Of a stretch of 39,222 nucleotides of DNA, positions 7,711 to 17,867 are shown one piece after another; position 1 is the stretch's first letter; the number at the start of each line of letters is the position of its first letter. A program made the position numbers and the translations under genes. Source of the DNA: an uncultured Roseateles sp. (GTDB lineage Bacteria; Pseudomonadota; Gammaproteobacteria; Burkholderiales; Burkholderiaceae_C); contig NZ_CAMFJS010000036.1 in the NCBI RefSeq assembly GCF_945956965.1, positions 1 through 39,222 of the forward strand, in the 5' to 3' direction. The notes under the pieces were generated by a model that did not search any database, was not told where the DNA came from, and saw only the letters and a list, made by a program, of their open reading frames with translations.

Positions 7711-8901
7711 GTGAGCAAACGCGCCATTTCCACTGAGCAAATCCACCACCCTTACCGCGCCCCCGAGGGCTGGGATGCGCATCCGGTGGGCGTCTTCAAG
7801 GCCTCGACGGTCTTGTTCAAAAACACCGCCGATCTGCATCAGTACCGTCCGCGCGATGGCAAGAGCTACCGCTACGGCTTGCACGGCACACCCACCAGCT
7901 ACACCCTGGCCGCCCGCATTGCCACGCTGGAGAGTGCCGAGCATTGCCTGCTGGTGCCCAGTGGCTTGGCGGCGGTGACTCTGGTGAGCCTGGGCCTGCT
8001 GCGCCCGGGCGACGAGGTGCTGGTGCCCGATAACGTCTACGGCCAAAACCGCTATCTGAGCGAATCGCTGCTGCCGCAGTTCGGCATTCAGTACCGCTTC
8101 TACGATCCGCTGGATGCCGCCGGCTTCGAGGCGATGCTGAGCGAAAAGACCAAGCTGGTCTGGCTGGAGGCTGCAGGCTCCATCACCTTGGAATTCCCCG
8201 ATCTGCTGGGCTTGATCGCCGCTTGCAAAAAGCACGGCGTGCTCACCGCGCTGGACAACACCTGGGGCTCAGGTGTTGCCTTCAATCCCTTCGAGATCGC
8301 GCCTGGGGTGGGCGTGGACGTGTCCATGCAGGCCTTGACCAAGTACGCCTCGGGCGGCGCCGATGTGCTGATGGGTTCGGTCTGCACCCGCGATCTGGCC
8401 TTGCATGAGCGACTCAACCATATGCACGAGCATCTGGGCTATGGCCTGGGCCAGAACGATGTGGAGTTGGTGCTGCGCGCCTTGCCGACCCTTGAGCTGC
8501 GTTATCGCGCTCAGGACGCCAGCACACGAGCCTTGGCCCAGTGGATGCTGAGCCGCCCTGAAGTGGCGCAAGTTCTGCACCCGGCCTTGCCGGATTCGCC
8601 CGGTCATGCCTATTGGCAGCAGACCAGCAGCGCTGGCGCGGCCTGCTTGTTCTCGGTGATTTTCAAGCCCGAGTACAGCGCGGTTCAGGTCGACGCTTTT
8701 GTGGATGCGCTGAGCCTGTTTGGCATTGGCTATTCATGGGCAGGCCCGATGAGCTTGGCCGTGCCCTACGACATGGGTCGTAGCCGCTCGCTGCCCTCCC
8801 GCCTGGCGCCAGGGCGTGTGGTGCGCTTTGCCATCGGCCTGGAGGCTGCGGCCGATCTGCAGGCGGATCTGGCGCTGGCTTTTACCGCTTTGGCGCGCTG
8901 A
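7711..8901 (+). CDS. metC: cystathionine beta-lyase (PLP-dependent)
   Basis: A 396-residue Cys/Met-metabolism PLP enzyme. By similarity to the bacterial MetC group it splits cystathionine to homocysteine, pyruvate and ammonia in methionine synthesis. Visible family marks are the GTPTSYTLAARIATLE segment, the phosphate-binding VPSGLAAV, the LDNTWGSG aspartate motif, and the Schiff-base lysine K211 in ALTKYASGGADVLMGS. The start is GTG 7711; no in-frame ATG lies close and the N-terminus fits the family. It is monocistronic, with a terminator just upstream and the convergent smpB downstream. Other gamma-family members (MetB, MetZ) are possible, but the N-terminal TVLFKNTADL and WGSGVAF style favours MetC. 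Confidence 0.88.
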   Translation: MSKRAISTEQIHHPYRAPEGWDAHPVGVFKASTVLFKNTADLHQYRPRDGKSYRYGLHGTPTSYTLAARIATLESAEHCLLVPSGLAAVTLVSLGLLRPGDEVLVPDNVYGQNRYLSESLLPQFGIQYRFYDPLDAAGFEAMLSEKTKLVWLEAAGSITLEFPDLLGLIAACKKHGVLTALDNTWGSGVAFNPFEIAPGVGVDVSMQALTKYASGGADVLMGSVCTRDLALHERLNHMHEHLGYGLGQNDVELVLRALPTLELRYRAQDASTRALAQWMLSRPEVAQVLHPALPDSPGHAYWQQTSSAGAACLFSVIFKPEYSAVQVDAFVDALSLFGIGYSWAGPMSLAVPYDMGRSRSLPSRLAPGRVVRFAIGLEAAADLQADLALAFTALAR

Positions 8902-8915
8902 GGCTTGTGATGATG

Positions 8916-8933
8916 GGCCGAGCAAGCTCGGCC
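8916..8933. terminator. perfect hairpin between convergent metC and smpB
   Basis: GGCCGAG and CTCGGCC form a 7-bp GC-rich stem on a CAAG tetraloop. No T-run follows on either strand, so termination is uncertain, but the place between two converging genes fits. Confidence 0.4.
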
Positions 8934-9013
8934 TCAAGAGGGGCGGCGAGCCGTGGGGTGTGAAGGCGGCATCCGCAACCCTCCTTGCCCCCGGCTCCAA
9001 GCCTGGGTGGCGC

Positions 9014-9529
9014 TTAGTGGCTTTTTGATGCGTGTCGCATCAACTGACCCTTTTCGCGCTCCCAGTCGCGCTTTTTCTCGGTGTCGCGCTTGTCGTGCTC
9101 GGCCTTGCCCTTGGCCAGGCCGATTTCGGCTTTCACATAGCTGCCCTTGAAATGCAGGTCCAGCGGCACCAGGGTGAAGCCGCGCTGCTCGATCTTGCCG
9201 ATCATGCGGCGGATGTCTTCCTTCTTCATCAGCAGCTTCTTGGTCCGGTCGGCCAAGGGGCTGATGTGGGTGGATGCGGTGCGCAGCGCGTTGATGCGGC
9301 AGCCGATCAGGAATAGCTCGCCGCCTTTGATCATCACATAGCCATCGGTCAGCTGAACCTGGCCGGCCCGAATGGCCTTGACCTCCCAGCCTTCCAGCAC
9401 CACGCCGGCTTCGTACTTCTCGCTGATGAAGTAGTCGAAGCGGGCGCGGCGGTTTTCGGCGATGGGCTTGGAGCTGACGGCGGGCTTGGCCTTAGGTGGC
9501 GGCCGGTTGGCACTAGCGGATGTGGACAT
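9014..9529 (-). CDS. smpB: SsrA-binding protein SmpB
   Basis: A 171-residue RNA-binding protein that brings tmRNA to stalled ribosomes for trans-translation. It contains the SmpB core: [20 protein letters not shown], the [12 protein letters not shown] strand, and the [15 protein letters not shown] block. The Lys/Arg-rich C-terminal tail ([20 protein letters not shown]) enters the decoding centre. The start MSTSASANR at 9529 is preferred over the MAPACPK extension at 9562, because family members begin shortly before the conserved core. The N-terminal Pro/Ala/Lys-rich stretch (2-28) is long but usual in Burkholderiales. It diverges from ratA across 50 bases, a conserved arrangement. No tmRNA gene is in the window. 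Confidence 0.97.
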   Translation of the reverse strand: MSTSASANRPPPKAKPAVSSKPIAENRRARFDYFISEKYEAGVVLEGWEVKAIRAGQVQLTDGYVMIKGGELFLIGCRINALRTASTHISPLADRTKKLLMKKEDIRRMIGKIEQRGFTLVPLDLHFKGSYVKAEIGLAKGKAEHDKRDTEKKRDWEREKGQLMRHASKSH

Positions 9530-9579
9530 GGGCTCGGTTCTTTTTGGGCAGGCGGGTGCCAATACAATTCGCCCATTGT

Positions 9580-10089
9580 ATGAAGCATGTAAAAAAATCC
9601 GTCCTCCTTTGGTACTCGCCGCGCGAGATGTATGAACTTGTGGTCGGCGTGGAGCGCTATCCGGAGTTTTTGCCCTGGTGCGAACGCGCTGAAATCCTTG
9701 AGGACAAGGCTGAGCCGCAGGCCGATGGCGTCCTGGTGGAAACCGTGATGGCTAGGCTGCACATGGCTTATGCAGGCGTGCGGCATGCCTTCGCCACCCG
9801 CAACACCCACAGCCTGAATCGGCGCGTCGACATGCAATTGGTGGACGGGCCTTTTTCGGTGCTCGAAGGAGGTTGGCAGTTTCTGCCGCTGAGCAAGCCC
9901 GGCACGCTCACGAGTGCGTCGGAGGACGCGAATGAGCAGGCCTTGGCGTGCAAAATTGAATTCGAGTTGCGCTACGCCTTCTCCTCCGCGGCGCTGGAGG
10001 CGGTGGTCAGCCCGGTGTTTGACCGGGTGGCCAACACCTTGGTCGAGCGCTTTGTGCAGCGGGCTGAGGCGGTTTATGGCCCCCGTTGA
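9580..10089 (+). CDS. ratA: RatA-type START/SRPBCC protein (toxin or coenzyme Q-binding homologue)
   Basis: A 169-residue SRPBCC-fold protein. Homologues are described as E. coli RatA, which blocks 70S assembly, and as the coenzyme Q-binding Coq10 type. Family marks are [21 protein letters not shown] at the N-terminus (ATG 9580), YPEFLPWC, and the C-terminal [14 protein letters not shown] helix. An in-frame extension to 9520 would overlap the smpB start and is unlikely. A TACAAT hexamer at 9563-9568 could be a -10 element in the 50-base gap to smpB, which would leave a very short leader. The stop overlaps the start of rnfH by 14 bases, so the two are cotranscribed. Confidence 0.9.
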   Translation: MKHVKKSVLLWYSPREMYELVVGVERYPEFLPWCERAEILEDKAEPQADGVLVETVMARLHMAYAGVRHAFATRNTHSLNRRVDMQLVDGPFSVLEGGWQFLPLSKPGTLTSASEDANEQALACKIEFELRYAFSSAALEAVVSPVFDRVANTLVERFVQRAEAVYGPR

Positions 10090-10435
10090 CTTGGCCGGCC
10101 CCAGCATCTCGGTCGAGTTGGTGTGGAGCCCGCAGGCCGGTGAGGTTCATCAGCGCCAGTTGCTGCTGGCGCCCGGCAGCAGCGTCGAGCAGGCCTTGCG
10201 CGCTTGTGCCGACTTTGCGCCTTACTTGGCCCAGTTCGCAGACTTGGCGGAATTGCGTGTTGGTGTGTGGGGTCGCGTCAGACCGCTGACGACGCTGCTG
10301 CGTGAGAACGATCGCATCGAGGTCTACCGCCCCCTGACCGTGGACCCCAAAGAAGCCCGGCGCCAGCGCTACAAGGCGCGTGGCCAGCGCATCGTGTCGC
10401 GGCATCGGCCATTGGCGGGTAAGTCCAGCGCCTGA
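10076..10435 (+). CDS. rnfH: RnfH-family ubiquitin-like protein (RatB)
   Basis: A 119-residue protein with the beta-grasp RnfH domain: ISVELVWSP near the N-terminus, then LLLAPGSSVEQALRA, VGVWGRV, and the end of domain LRENDRIEVYRPLTVDPKEARRQR. A basic tail follows. The ATG at 10076 overlaps the end of ratA. The ratA-rnfH pair is conserved in beta- and gammaproteobacteria, although the cellular role of RnfH is not well defined; the name comes from an association with rnf genes in other species, and no rnf genes are seen here. Confidence 0.9.
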   Translation: MAPVDLAGPSISVELVWSPQAGEVHQRQLLLAPGSSVEQALRACADFAPYLAQFADLAELRVGVWGRVRPLTTLLRENDRIEVYRPLTVDPKEARRQRYKARGQRIVSRHRPLAGKSSA

Positions 10436-10474
10436 GAGGCGCACTTGGCTCTCGCTTCGGCGCGGATTTGGTGC

Positions 10475-10497
10475 TGAGCCTTGGCCGGGGCGGCTCA
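10475..10497. terminator. hairpin between convergent rnfH and the DUF4124 gene
   Basis: TGAGCC (10475-10480) and GGCTCA (10492-10497) pair around an 11-base GC-rich loop. No T-run follows. It may help to stop converging transcripts; evidence is weak. Confidence 0.25.
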
Positions 10498-10508
10498 AGC
10501 GCCCAGCG

Positions 10509-11048
10509 TCAGCGGCATTCGGAATTGGCGGCCGTGCGGGCGCGTTGCATTTCAAGTTCGCGCTGCTGGTCGTCCAGCACCACGGGCTCACCGCGCTCAT
10601 TGCTCCGCGTCACCCGGATGCCGCTTTGCAGCAGGCTGAGGTTGTCTTGCGCGCTCTTGCAATTGGCGCGGCGCTGCTCGGCTTGCCGGCGCTCCTCGTC
10701 TTTTTGCTTGGCCAGGGCTTCCTTTTCCTGTTGCTTGTTCTTGGCTTGCTGCGCGAGCTCTTCCTTGCTCGGGCCGCTGGCTGCTTTGGCGGGCGGAAGG
10801 GCGGCGCTGGCGGCTTGGCCTGCTTGGCCATAGGGAACAACAGTCACCACGCTGCGCTTTGAGCTGGCCGGTCGCTGCAGGATGTCGGCTTCGGGCGTGC
10901 CATTGGGCGGGGGCAGGTCGCTGAACTGCATCTTGCCCGCGGGATCGCGCCATTTCCACTGGGCGGCGGCCGGCGTTGCCAGGCTCAAGGCCAGGGCGAA
11001 CAGGGCCGCAAATCGGGCAATGGCAGTGGTTTTTGGCATCAGGGACAT
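10509..11048 (-). CDS. DUF4124-domain periplasmic protein
   Basis: A 179-residue exported protein. A signal peptide (TAIARFAALFALALSLATPAAA) is followed at once by the DUF4124 block QWKWRDPAGKMQFSDLPPP, a small beta domain common in envelope proteins of betaproteobacteria. A Lys/Glu/Gln/Ala-rich segment (about 95-135) is probably a helix or coiled coil, and a Cys pair (in RRANCKSA and the final SECR) could form a disulfide. The start could be 11048 (MSLMPK) or 11039 (MPKTTA); neither has a strong ribosome site. It diverges from guaB. The function of DUF4124 proteins is unknown to me. Confidence 0.82.
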   Translation of the reverse strand: MSLMPKTTAIARFAALFALALSLATPAAAQWKWRDPAGKMQFSDLPPPNGTPEADILQRPASSKRSVVTVVPYGQAGQAASAALPPAKAASGPSKEELAQQAKNKQQEKEALAKQKDEERRQAEQRRANCKSAQDNLSLLQSGIRVTRSNERGEPVVLDDQQRELEMQRARTAANSECR

Positions 11049-11192
11049 GGCGTCAGTGTAGTGGCGCAGGGTTGGCGGGTAGCTGGGTAAAAGCGTGACC
11101 AAGTGGGCATAAATTAGCCCCGGTTTGGCTTCGGCCGACACCGCCCGCAGGGAAATTATTGAGCGGGTGCGCAGGCAGAGCCCCGGCCTCCG

Positions 11193-12694
<1,502 letters not shown>

Positions 12695-12708
12695 TCGTTC
12701 GCGTTGGA

Positions 12709-12736
12709 GCAATAGGGGCCTCGGCCCCTTTATTGC
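12709..12736 (+). terminator. terminator after guaB
   Basis: GCAATA and GGGGCC pair with GGCCCC and TATTGC across a TC turn (12709-12736), with T residues in and after the 3' arm. The hairpin lies between guaB and the MFS gene and may stop or reduce read-through. Confidence 0.65.
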
Positions 12737-12776
12737 TTTCAGCGCTGACCATCCTTGCCAATTCCCAGGAGCACGA

Positions 12777-14066
12777 GTGAGCGAAAGCGCGACGACAAGC
12801 AGCCCAGCCCCCGAGGCGGACCAGCGCCCAGGCAAGGGGCGCAGCGCCGGCATGGGCTTCATCATGGTGGCGGTGCTGATCGACATGATCTCGATCGGCT
12901 TGATCATTCCGGTGCTGCCGCCCTTGGTGGGCACCTTCACCAGCAACCAGGCCGACCACGCGTTTTGGTATGGCGCGGTCGCCCTGGCCTTTGGCTTGGC
13001 CAACTTCTTCGGCTCGCCCATTCTGGGCTCCTTGTCTGATCGCTTCGGGCGCCGGCCGGTCTTGCTGATCGGCTTTGCCGGCCTGGCGTTGAGCTTTTTC
13101 GGTACGGCTCTGGCCTCGGCCTTGTGGATGCTGATCGTGATCCGCTTGATCAGTGGTGCGATGCAGGCCAATGTGTCGGTGGCCAATGCCTATGTGGCGG
13201 ACATCTCCAGTCCAGAAGAGCGCGCCAAGCGCTTTGGCATGTTGGGCGCGGCCTTCGGCATGGGCTTTATTCTGGGCCCGGTGATGGGCGGCATTCTGGG
13301 CGGCATCAACCTCCATCTGCCCTTTGTGGTGGCCGGCAGCCTGGCCGTCATCAACTGGTGCTACGGCTTTTTCATCCTGCCCGAATCGCTCAAGCCTGAG
13401 TTGCGGCGGCCCTTCCTCTGGCGCAATGCCAACCCGCTCAGCGCACTGAAAAAGCTCAACAACCTGAAGGGCGTCGGCCCCTTGGTGTTGGTGATTGCGC
13501 TGAGCGGCCTGGCGCAGATGATTCTGCAAACCAGCTGGGTGCTTTACACCACCTTCAAGTTCGGCTGGGGCCCCAAGGAAAACGGCTGGTCGCTGTTTGC
13601 GGTAGGCGTGATGTCGGTCTTGGTGCAGGGCTTTTTGCTGCCCAAGCTGCTCAAGGCTTTCTCGACGCAGCGTTTGGTGGTGATGGGTTTGCTGTCCAGC
13701 GTGCTGACCAATTTTGTTTGGGGTGCCGCCTGGGAGGGTTGGATGATGTACGCCATCATTGGTTTCAATGTGCTGGGCTTTGCGGTCAGCGCGGCGATTC
13801 AAAGCCTGATCTCCAACGCGGCCAGCGCGACCAATCAGGGCGAGACCATGGGGGCCGTGTCCTCACTCAATAGCATGATGGCGGTGATGGCGCCCGTCAT
13901 CGGTGCGGCTTTGCTGGGCCTGGTGTCTCACCTGCCCAAGGGGGATTGGCGCATCGGCGCGCCTTTCTATTTCTGCGCCGCGTTGCAGGCCCTGTCCTTG
14001 CTCTTTGCCTGGCAGCATTTCAGCCGATCCAAGGCCGCGGCTGAGTCCGCTTCGGCCGCCGCTTGA
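12777..14066 (+). CDS. MFS transporter, TetA/Bcr-like drug-proton antiporter group
   Basis: A 429-residue inner-membrane transporter with about 12 predicted helices. Family marks are the first-helix [18 protein letters not shown], motif A ([16 protein letters not shown]) in the loop after helix 2, and [10 protein letters not shown] in helix 5. This pattern resembles the TetA (class A/B/C) branch of the 12-helix antiporters. Its substrate cannot be read from the sequence, and chromosomal relatives in Burkholderiales are not proven to give tetracycline resistance. GTG 12777 is chosen because AGGAG lies five bases upstream. The N-terminal 25 residues are polar and disordered. It sits between guaB and guaA in the same direction. 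Confidence 0.88.
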   Translation: MSESATTSSPAPEADQRPGKGRSAGMGFIMVAVLIDMISIGLIIPVLPPLVGTFTSNQADHAFWYGAVALAFGLANFFGSPILGSLSDRFGRRPVLLIGFAGLALSFFGTALASALWMLIVIRLISGAMQANVSVANAYVADISSPEERAKRFGMLGAAFGMGFILGPVMGGILGGINLHLPFVVAGSLAVINWCYGFFILPESLKPELRRPFLWRNANPLSALKKLNNLKGVGPLVLVIALSGLAQMILQTSWVLYTTFKFGWGPKENGWSLFAVGVMSVLVQGFLLPKLLKAFSTQRLVVMGLLSSVLTNFVWGAAWEGWMMYAIIGFNVLGFAVSAAIQSLISNAASATNQGETMGAVSSLNSMMAVMAPVIGAALLGLVSHLPKGDWRIGAPFYFCAALQALSLLFAWQHFSRSKAAAESASAAA

Positions 14067-14101
14067 ATTCGAATTTAGAGATAACAGAAGTAGCTTTCAC
14101 C

Positions 14102-15706
14102 ATGCATGACAAAGTCCTCATCCTCGATTTCGGTTCTCAAGTCACCCAGCTGATCGCACGCCGCGTGCGCGAGGCGGCGGTGTTTTGCGAGATTCACCCC
14201 AACGATGTGAGCGATGAGTTCATCCGCTCCTTCGCGCCCAAGGCCATCATCTTGTCGGGCAGCCATGCCTCGACTTATGAGGACCACGAACTGCGCGCGC
14301 CGCAGGCCGTGTGGGATCTGGGCGTGCCGGTGCTGGGCATTTGCTACGGCATGCAAACCATGGCCGTGCAGCTCGGCGGCAAGGTGGAGTGGAGCGATCA
14401 CCGCGAATTCGGCTATGCCGAGGTGCGCGCCCACGGCCACACCAAGCTGCTGGACGGCATTCAGGACCACGCCACGCTGGAAGGCCACGGCATGCTCAAG
14501 GTCTGGATGAGCCATGGCGACAAGGTCACCGCGCTGCCGCCGGGCTTCAAGCTGATGGCCGAAACGCCCAGCTGCCCCATCGCCGGCATGGCCAATGAGG
14601 AGAAGGGCTATTACGCCGTTCAGTTCCACCCCGAGGTGACGCACACCCTCAAGGGCCAGGCCATGCTGACGCGCTTTGTGCGCGACATCGCCGGCTGCAA
14701 GGGCGACTGGATCATGGGCGACTACATCGAAGAAGCCGTGGCCAAGATCCGCGAGCAGGTCGGTGATGAAGAGGTCATCCTGGGCCTGTCCGGCGGCGTC
14801 GATTCATCGGTGGCTGCGGCCCTGATCCACCGCGCCATCGGCGACCAGCTGACCTGCGTCTTCGTGGACCATGGCCTGCTGCGCCTGAACGAAGGCGATA
14901 TGGTCATGGACATGTTCGCCGGCAAGCTGCATGCCAAAGTGATCCGTGTGGACGCCAGCGAACTCTTCCTGGGCCAACTGGCCGGTGTCACCGACCCCGA
15001 GAAGAAGCGCAAGATCATCGGCGGCCTCTTCGTCGATGTTTTCAAGGCCGAGGCTGCCAAGCTCAAGGCCGCCAATGCCGATGCCAAGGGCGCCAAGTGG
15101 CTGGCCCAAGGCACCATCTACCCCGATGTGGTGGAAAGCGGTGGCACCAAGACCAAAAAGGCCACCACCATCAAGAGCCACCACAATGTGGGCGGCCTGC
15201 CCGAGCAGCTGGGCCTGAAGCTGCTGGAGCCGCTGCGCGAGCTGTTTAAGGATGAAGTCCGCGCCCTGGGTGTGGAGCTGGGCTTGCCGGCCGATATGGT
15301 TTATCGCCACCCCTTCCCAGGCCCCGGCCTGGGTGTGCGCATCCTGGGCGAAGTGAAGAAGGAATACGCCGACCTGCTGCGCCGCGCCGACGCCATCTTC
15401 ATCGAAGAGCTGCGCGGTTGGAAGGACGAGTCCACAGGCAAGAGCTGGTACGACCTGACCAGCCAGGCCTTCACCGTCTTCTTGCCGGTCAAGAGCGTGG
15501 GCGTGATGGGCGACGGCCGCACTTATGACTATGTGGTGGCACTGCGCGCCGTGGTCACCAGCGACTTCATGACCGCCGACTGGGCCGAGCTGCCCTACGG
15601 TCTGCTGCGCAAGGTCTCCGGCCGCATCATCAACGAAGTGCGCGGCATCAACCGCGTGACCTACGACGTGTCGACCAAGCCGCCTGCCACCATCGAGTGG
15701 GAGTGA
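14102..15706 (+). CDS. guaA: GMP synthase (glutamine-hydrolysing)
   Basis: A 534-residue two-domain enzyme that converts XMP, ATP and glutamine to GMP. The class I glutamine amidotransferase domain (about 1-205) carries the nucleophile C81 in GICYGMQT and the His-Glu pair in FHPEVTHT. The ATP-pyrophosphatase domain has the PP-loop LSGGVDSSV (S230-S236). The C-terminal dimerisation domain ends in KPPATIEWE, the normal end for GuaA. The start is ATG 14102 ([13 protein letters not shown]); an in-frame ATG 13 codons earlier overlaps the MFS stop and is less likely. It completes the two-step path from IMP begun by guaB. Confidence 0.98.
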   Translation: MHDKVLILDFGSQVTQLIARRVREAAVFCEIHPNDVSDEFIRSFAPKAIILSGSHASTYEDHELRAPQAVWDLGVPVLGICYGMQTMAVQLGGKVEWSDHREFGYAEVRAHGHTKLLDGIQDHATLEGHGMLKVWMSHGDKVTALPPGFKLMAETPSCPIAGMANEEKGYYAVQFHPEVTHTLKGQAMLTRFVRDIAGCKGDWIMGDYIEEAVAKIREQVGDEEVILGLSGGVDSSVAAALIHRAIGDQLTCVFVDHGLLRLNEGDMVMDMFAGKLHAKVIRVDASELFLGQLAGVTDPEKKRKIIGGLFVDVFKAEAAKLKAANADAKGAKWLAQGTIYPDVVESGGTKTKKATTIKSHHNVGGLPEQLGLKLLEPLRELFKDEVRALGVELGLPADMVYRHPFPGPGLGVRILGEVKKEYADLLRRADAIFIEELRGWKDESTGKSWYDLTSQAFTVFLPVKSVGVMGDGRTYDYVVALRAVVTSDFMTADWAELPYGLLRKVSGRIINEVRGINRVTYDVSTKPPATIEWE

Positions 15707-15740
15707 TGTGTTTGGCGCTTAGCCGGCAAGGAGCTTTTTG

Positions 15741-15971
15741 ATGCGCGCAGCCTTGAGCATTCTGGGCTTGGTGATTGCCTTTGCCTTCGTCATGTTTTTG
15801 ATGAAGAAGCAGTTGGTGAGTCTCAAGCCGCCGGCCGCTGCAGCCAGCGCGGCCGCGAGTGCTGCACAGCCGGGCGGCGCTGGCGCTTTGCCGCGGCCAG
15901 ATGCGCTGCGCTTGCAGCTTGAAAGCGCCTTGCAGCAAAGCGCGCAAAAGGCCTCCGAGGCCATGCCCTGA
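15741..15971 (+). CDS. small single-helix membrane protein after guaA
   Basis: A 76-residue protein with one N-terminal hydrophobic helix (residues 4-22, LSILGLVIAFAFVMFLMKK) and an Ala/Pro-rich tail ending in an amphipathic stretch (LRLQLESALQQSAQKASEA). ATG 15741 has AAGGAG at 15728-15733, a good ribosome site, which supports it as a real gene. It begins 34 bases after guaA and is probably cotranscribed. The orientation is probably N-in with a periplasmic tail, but this is not certain. Function unknown. Confidence 0.7.
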   Translation: MRAALSILGLVIAFAFVMFLMKKQLVSLKPPAAAASAAASAAQPGGAGALPRPDALRLQLESALQQSAQKASEAMP

Positions 15972-16071
15972 CGCATTGTTGGCGGCATCGGTGCAGCTTG
16001 ATCGCCCCTCGTCATGATCGGCCCACGCCTCGGCCTCATGATGAGCGATCCAGGCGCTGGCACTACACTGA

Positions 16072-16719
<648 letters not shown>

Positions 16720-16728
16720 AAAGCTGCC

Positions 16729-17730
16729 ATGAGTAATAGCCTGACCCTTTTCACTCCCGCCGGTGTGCTGCTCAAGAGCCAGCCCCTCAAGCGCGCGGCC
16801 AAGCGCCTGGCCAAGCTGGGCTTTGATGTGACGATTGACCAGGATGCTTTCGCCAAGCACCAGCGTTTTGGTGGTGATGACGCCACCCGTTTGGCGGCGC
16901 TGCACCGCGTGGCCGAGGCCGCGCCCAGCATCGCCATGGCTACCCGCGGCGGCTACGGCATGACCCGTTTGCTGGATCGCATCGACTGGGCCTTGCTGGG
17001 CAAGAGCGTGCAGAACGGCACCCGTTGGGTCGGCTTGAGTGATTTGACCTCGCTGCACATGGGTTTGCTGGCTCATGCCAAGGCGCAGAGTTGGGCGGGC
17101 CCCATGGCCTATGGCGACTTTGGCCGCAGCAGCAAAGAAGGTGGTGTAGATGATGTGACCCAGGACTGCTTTGTGGAAGCCATGAACGGCTTGCTCGAGG
17201 CCGTGGGTTTCCGTTGCCCCAAGTCAGATGCCGGCCATGACGGCCTGGCCGTGCGCGGCACGCTGTGGGGTGGCAATCTCACAGTGTTCAACTCCTTGCT
17301 GGGCACCAAGCACATGCCCAAGATCAAGGGCGGCATTCTGTTCCTGGAAGACATCAACGAGCATCCTTACCGCGTCGAGCGCAATCTGCTGCAACTGGCG
17401 CAAGCCGGCATTCTGGATGCGCAAAAAGCCATCGTGCTGGGCGACTTCGGCGGCTGGAGCAAATCGCCCAACGACCGCGGCTACGACTTCAAGTCCGCCG
17501 TGGCGGCGCTGCGCGAGCACACCAAGACGCCCGTCCTGACCGGCCTGCCTTTCGGTCATGTGGACACCAAGGTTAGCCTGCCGGTGGGAGCGCAAGTGGA
17601 CCTGATCGTGCAAGGCCGTGATGTGCTGCTGGACTGGCAGAACGACCCCCAGCACAAGCGCGCTCATGCGCATGCGCATGAAGAAGGCCATGCGCACGAT
17701 CACGACCATGATCACGCCTCGCATGCGTAA
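16729..17730 (+). CDS. ldcA: murein LD-carboxypeptidase (family S66) with a His-rich tail
   Basis: A 333-residue serine peptidase that removes the terminal D-Ala from murein tetrapeptides during wall recycling in the cytoplasm. The Ser-Glu-His triad is seen as S104 (GLSDLTSL), E207 (FLEDINEHPYR) and H277 (FGHVDTK), with spacing close to that of the characterised LdcA enzymes. The TRGGYGMTRLLDRIDW segment is typical. There is no signal peptide, consistent with a cytosolic enzyme. The last 25 residues (about 309-333) hold ten His in HxH and Asp-His repeats, a likely metal-binding tail that is not part of the S66 fold. It is cotranscribed with tadA (nine-base gap). Confidence 0.92.
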   Translation: MSNSLTLFTPAGVLLKSQPLKRAAKRLAKLGFDVTIDQDAFAKHQRFGGDDATRLAALHRVAEAAPSIAMATRGGYGMTRLLDRIDWALLGKSVQNGTRWVGLSDLTSLHMGLLAHAKAQSWAGPMAYGDFGRSSKEGGVDDVTQDCFVEAMNGLLEAVGFRCPKSDAGHDGLAVRGTLWGGNLTVFNSLLGTKHMPKIKGGILFLEDINEHPYRVERNLLQLAQAGILDAQKAIVLGDFGGWSKSPNDRGYDFKSAVAALREHTKTPVLTGLPFGHVDTKVSLPVGAQVDLIVQGRDVLLDWQNDPQHKRAHAHAHEEGHAHDHDHDHASHA

Positions 17731-17741
17731 ACCCTGACTTT

Positions 17742-17768
17742 GGGCACTCGGCTTTGGCCGAGCTGCCC
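17742..17768 (+). terminator. hairpin after ldcA
   Basis: GGGCA and CTCGGC pair with GCCGAG and TGCCC around a TTTG loop, with one bulged base. No T-run follows. A TATGAT hexamer directly after it (17771-17776) could be the -10 of the ABC operon, although no good -35 is seen. The hairpin may be a weak terminator or an operator. Confidence 0.4.
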
Positions 17769-17867
17769 GCTATGATTCAGCCACTGCCTCACAACCACCG
17801 GCCCATGGGTCGCACTGGTTTGGAGGCTTTGTGTTTTTGGGCTGGTCTTGAAGCGGAAGGAAGTCTT

